Below, in pieces: positions 62,729-64,000 of a DNA stretch of 64,000 nucleotides (position 1 is the stretch's first letter; every line of letters begins with the position of its first letter). The stretch is from positions 496,001-560,000 of the forward strand of contig NZ_CP148048.1 in assembly GCF_037482165.1 (NCBI RefSeq), in the 5' to 3' direction. Under the pieces are notes generated by a model. That model worked only from the letters and a program-made list of their open reading frames with translations, made no database searches and was not told where the DNA came from. The position numbers were made by a program, and so were the translations under genes. Source of the stretch: Parvimonas micra. Its GTDB lineage: Bacteria; Bacillota; Clostridia; Tissierellales; Peptoniphilaceae.

Positions 62729-64000
62729 ATGATAAATAGTGAACAATTGCAAAAGGCATTTGTAAGAGCTCGTAATTATCTTGAAACAAATAAAGAGATA
62801 GTTAATAGCTTAAATGTATTTCCAGTTCCTGATGGAGATACAGGTACAAATATGTCTTTGACTATTAAATCAGCAATAAAGAATTTAGAAAATTCAAAAA
62901 TTAATACTTGTGCAGATGTTACTAAAGCTATTAGCGATGGGGCATTGATGGGCGCAAGAGGAAACTCAGGAGTAATCTTATCTCAAATTTTAAGGGGTTT
63001 CTATTTAGGAAGTAAAGAAAGTGTAACACTTGATGTTGAAACTATTAAGGAATGTTTTGTAAATGCTTATAGGGTCGCTTATAAATCAGTTATAAAACCT
63101 ACTGAAGGAACAATTTTAACAGTTATAAGAGAAATGGGTGAATTTGCAGAAGCAAATTATACTCATTATAATGATGAAATTGAATTTTGTAAAGAAATTT
63201 TAAAGGAAGGTTTTAGAAGTTTGGAAAAAACTCCTGAAATTTTACCTATTTTAAAAGAAGCAGAAGTTGTAGATGCTGGTGGCCGTGGACTAATGTATTT
63301 ACTTGAAGGTGCCTTAGGAGATGAAGTTGTTGAAATTAAAAACAATTACGAATTTAATAGACCTGCAAGAATTGAACACTTGGCTGCACAACAAGATGAA
63401 GATATTAAATTTGGATATTGTACTGAATTTATGGTTACAAGTGATTCAGAAGAATATGGAGTATTAAGAGATAAACTTGCAAGTATTGGAGATTCTTTAA
63501 TTGTAGTTAAAGGTGATAATATTATAAAAGTTCATGTTCATACTAATCATCCTGGACAAGCAATTGAATGGGCATTAGAATTTGGACCTTTACATGACTT
63601 AAAAATTGATAATATGAGAAGACAACATAATCATTTACATCATACTGACAAAGAAGTTGCAGATGCTAAGCATTCTGAAGAAGTGAAAGAACATAAAAAA
63701 TATGGTTTTATTTCTATTTCAACAGGAGATGGTATCGATGAAATCTTTAAGAGTATGGGTGTAGATGAAATTATTACTGGGGGACAAACAATGAATCCTT
63801 CAACTGAAGATATTTTAAAGGCGGTTGAAAAGATTAATGCTGATGATATTTTTGTTTTCCCTAATAATAGTAATATTATACTTGTTTCAGAACAAGCAGC
63901 AAAAATTTCTAATAAAAGACTTCATGTTATAAAAACAAAACAAATACCACAAGCATTTAGCTCATTATTTAATTTTGACGAATCCTTATCAGTTGATGAA
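62729..64000 (+). CDS. fakA: Fatty-acid kinase FakA-like (DAK2/YloV family), 3' end outside window
   Basis: The frame is open from ATG 62729 (AGGAGG upstream) to the last base, 424 codons, with no stop. It begins with a DhaL-type (DAK2) kinase domain: SLNVFPVPDGDTGTNMSLT binds ADP and metal, then SDGALMGARGNSGVILSQIL and EVVDAGGRGLMYLLEG. The second part, from about residue 230 (FGYCTEFMVTSD, then HVHTNHPGQAIEWAL), is the middle domain of YloV/FakA, which binds the fatty-acid carrier FakB. FakA phosphorylates fatty acids held by FakB for use in membrane lipids. recG often follows but is not visible. Confidence 0.9.
   Translation, partial: MINSEQLQKAFVRARNYLETNKEIVNSLNVFPVPDGDTGTNMSLTIKSAIKNLENSKINTCADVTKAISDGALMGARGNSGVILSQILRGFYLGSKESVTLDVETIKECFVNAYRVAYKSVIKPTEGTILTVIREMGEFAEANYTHYNDEIEFCKEILKEGFRSLEKTPEILPILKEAEVVDAGGRGLMYLLEGALGDEVVEIKNNYEFNRPARIEHLAAQQDEDIKFGYCTEFMVTSDSEEYGVLRDKLASIGDSLIVVKGDNIIKVHVHTNHPGQAIEWALEFGPLHDLKIDNMRRQHNHLHHTDKEVADAKHSEEVKEHKKYGFISISTGDGIDEIFKSMGVDEIITGGQTMNPSTEDILKAVEKINADDIFVFPNNSNIILVSEQAAKISNKRLHVIKTKQIPQAFSSLFNFDESLSVDE

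Noticed and set aside
1-64000. CRISPR arrays, insertion sequences, prophage, tRNA or rRNA genes
   Set aside because: No regularly spaced repeats, transposase or integrase motifs, or tRNA/rRNA signatures were seen on either strand.

Overview
The window is very AT-rich (roughly 70% A+T by eye), gene-dense, and uses TTG and GTG starts with strong GGAGG-type ribosome binding sites. It encodes a selenocysteine-containing glycine reductase component, an IspH-ribosomal protein S1 fusion, asparaginase, peptide and amino-acid uptake, and an acetoin/2-oxo-acid dehydrogenase. Together these point to an anaerobic, amino-acid-fermenting Gram-positive of the Tissierellia/Peptoniphilaceae. Parvimonas is my best guess from general knowledge, not a proven assignment. 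No rRNA, tRNA, CRISPR array, phage or insertion sequence was seen; this is mostly chromosomal core with metabolic islands.

Layout. 1-3716: end of comEC, holA and a copper ATPase. 3762-5760 (minus): pepA and a small multidrug-export protein. 5846-6927: L10 leader with attenuator, rplJ, rplL. 7015-10269: NUDIX gene and a mazF/pseudokinase-like/apbE operon, whose promoters are an 88% identical 74-bp duplication. 10424-15504: TetR regulator with paired operators, RND/MMPL transporter and a secreted coiled-coil partner. 15580-17969: zinc-ribbon membrane protein, unknown 405-aa protein, GntR regulator. 18015-22857: structured intergenic element, grdX, grdE, grdB (in-frame UGA plus SECIS-like hairpin) and an NSS sodium symporter. 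22964-25486 (minus): asparaginase and a peptide-binding lipoprotein. 25585-32019: TPP-dependent acetoin-type dehydrogenase with its lipoyl domain on E3 instead of E2, lipoate ligase, and a frameshifted GNAT gene. 32156-38351: typA, murA, recD2, comF. 38521-43630: PhnD-C-E-E transporter with a cytosolic 5'-nucleotidase-like enzyme. 43740-45134 (minus): MATE transporter. 45524-49234: ferric-type ABC importer. 49331-51512: cdaA-cdaR. 51572-55815: pcrA-ligA. 55868-60828: rpmB, a BaiN-like flavoprotein that appears to start at AUA, cmk, plsC, ispH-rpsA fusion. 60930-64000: second MATE transporter, Asp23 protein, and the start of a fakA/yloV-like gene that runs off the end.

How the genes fit together. 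The grd genes and NSS symporter form a uptake-plus-reductive-deamination module for glycine or an N-methylglycine, but the shared selenoprotein A and component C are not here. The dehydrogenase and lplA form an oxidative module with its own lipoylation enzyme. A 20-base sequence is shared between the grdX and acoA leaders. Both lipoprotein-led ABC operons carry a GNRA-tetraloop terminator just after the binding-protein gene, which would raise binding protein over transporter. All coordinates, start choices and hairpins were read by hand; family assignments rest on motif recognition, not on database searches.
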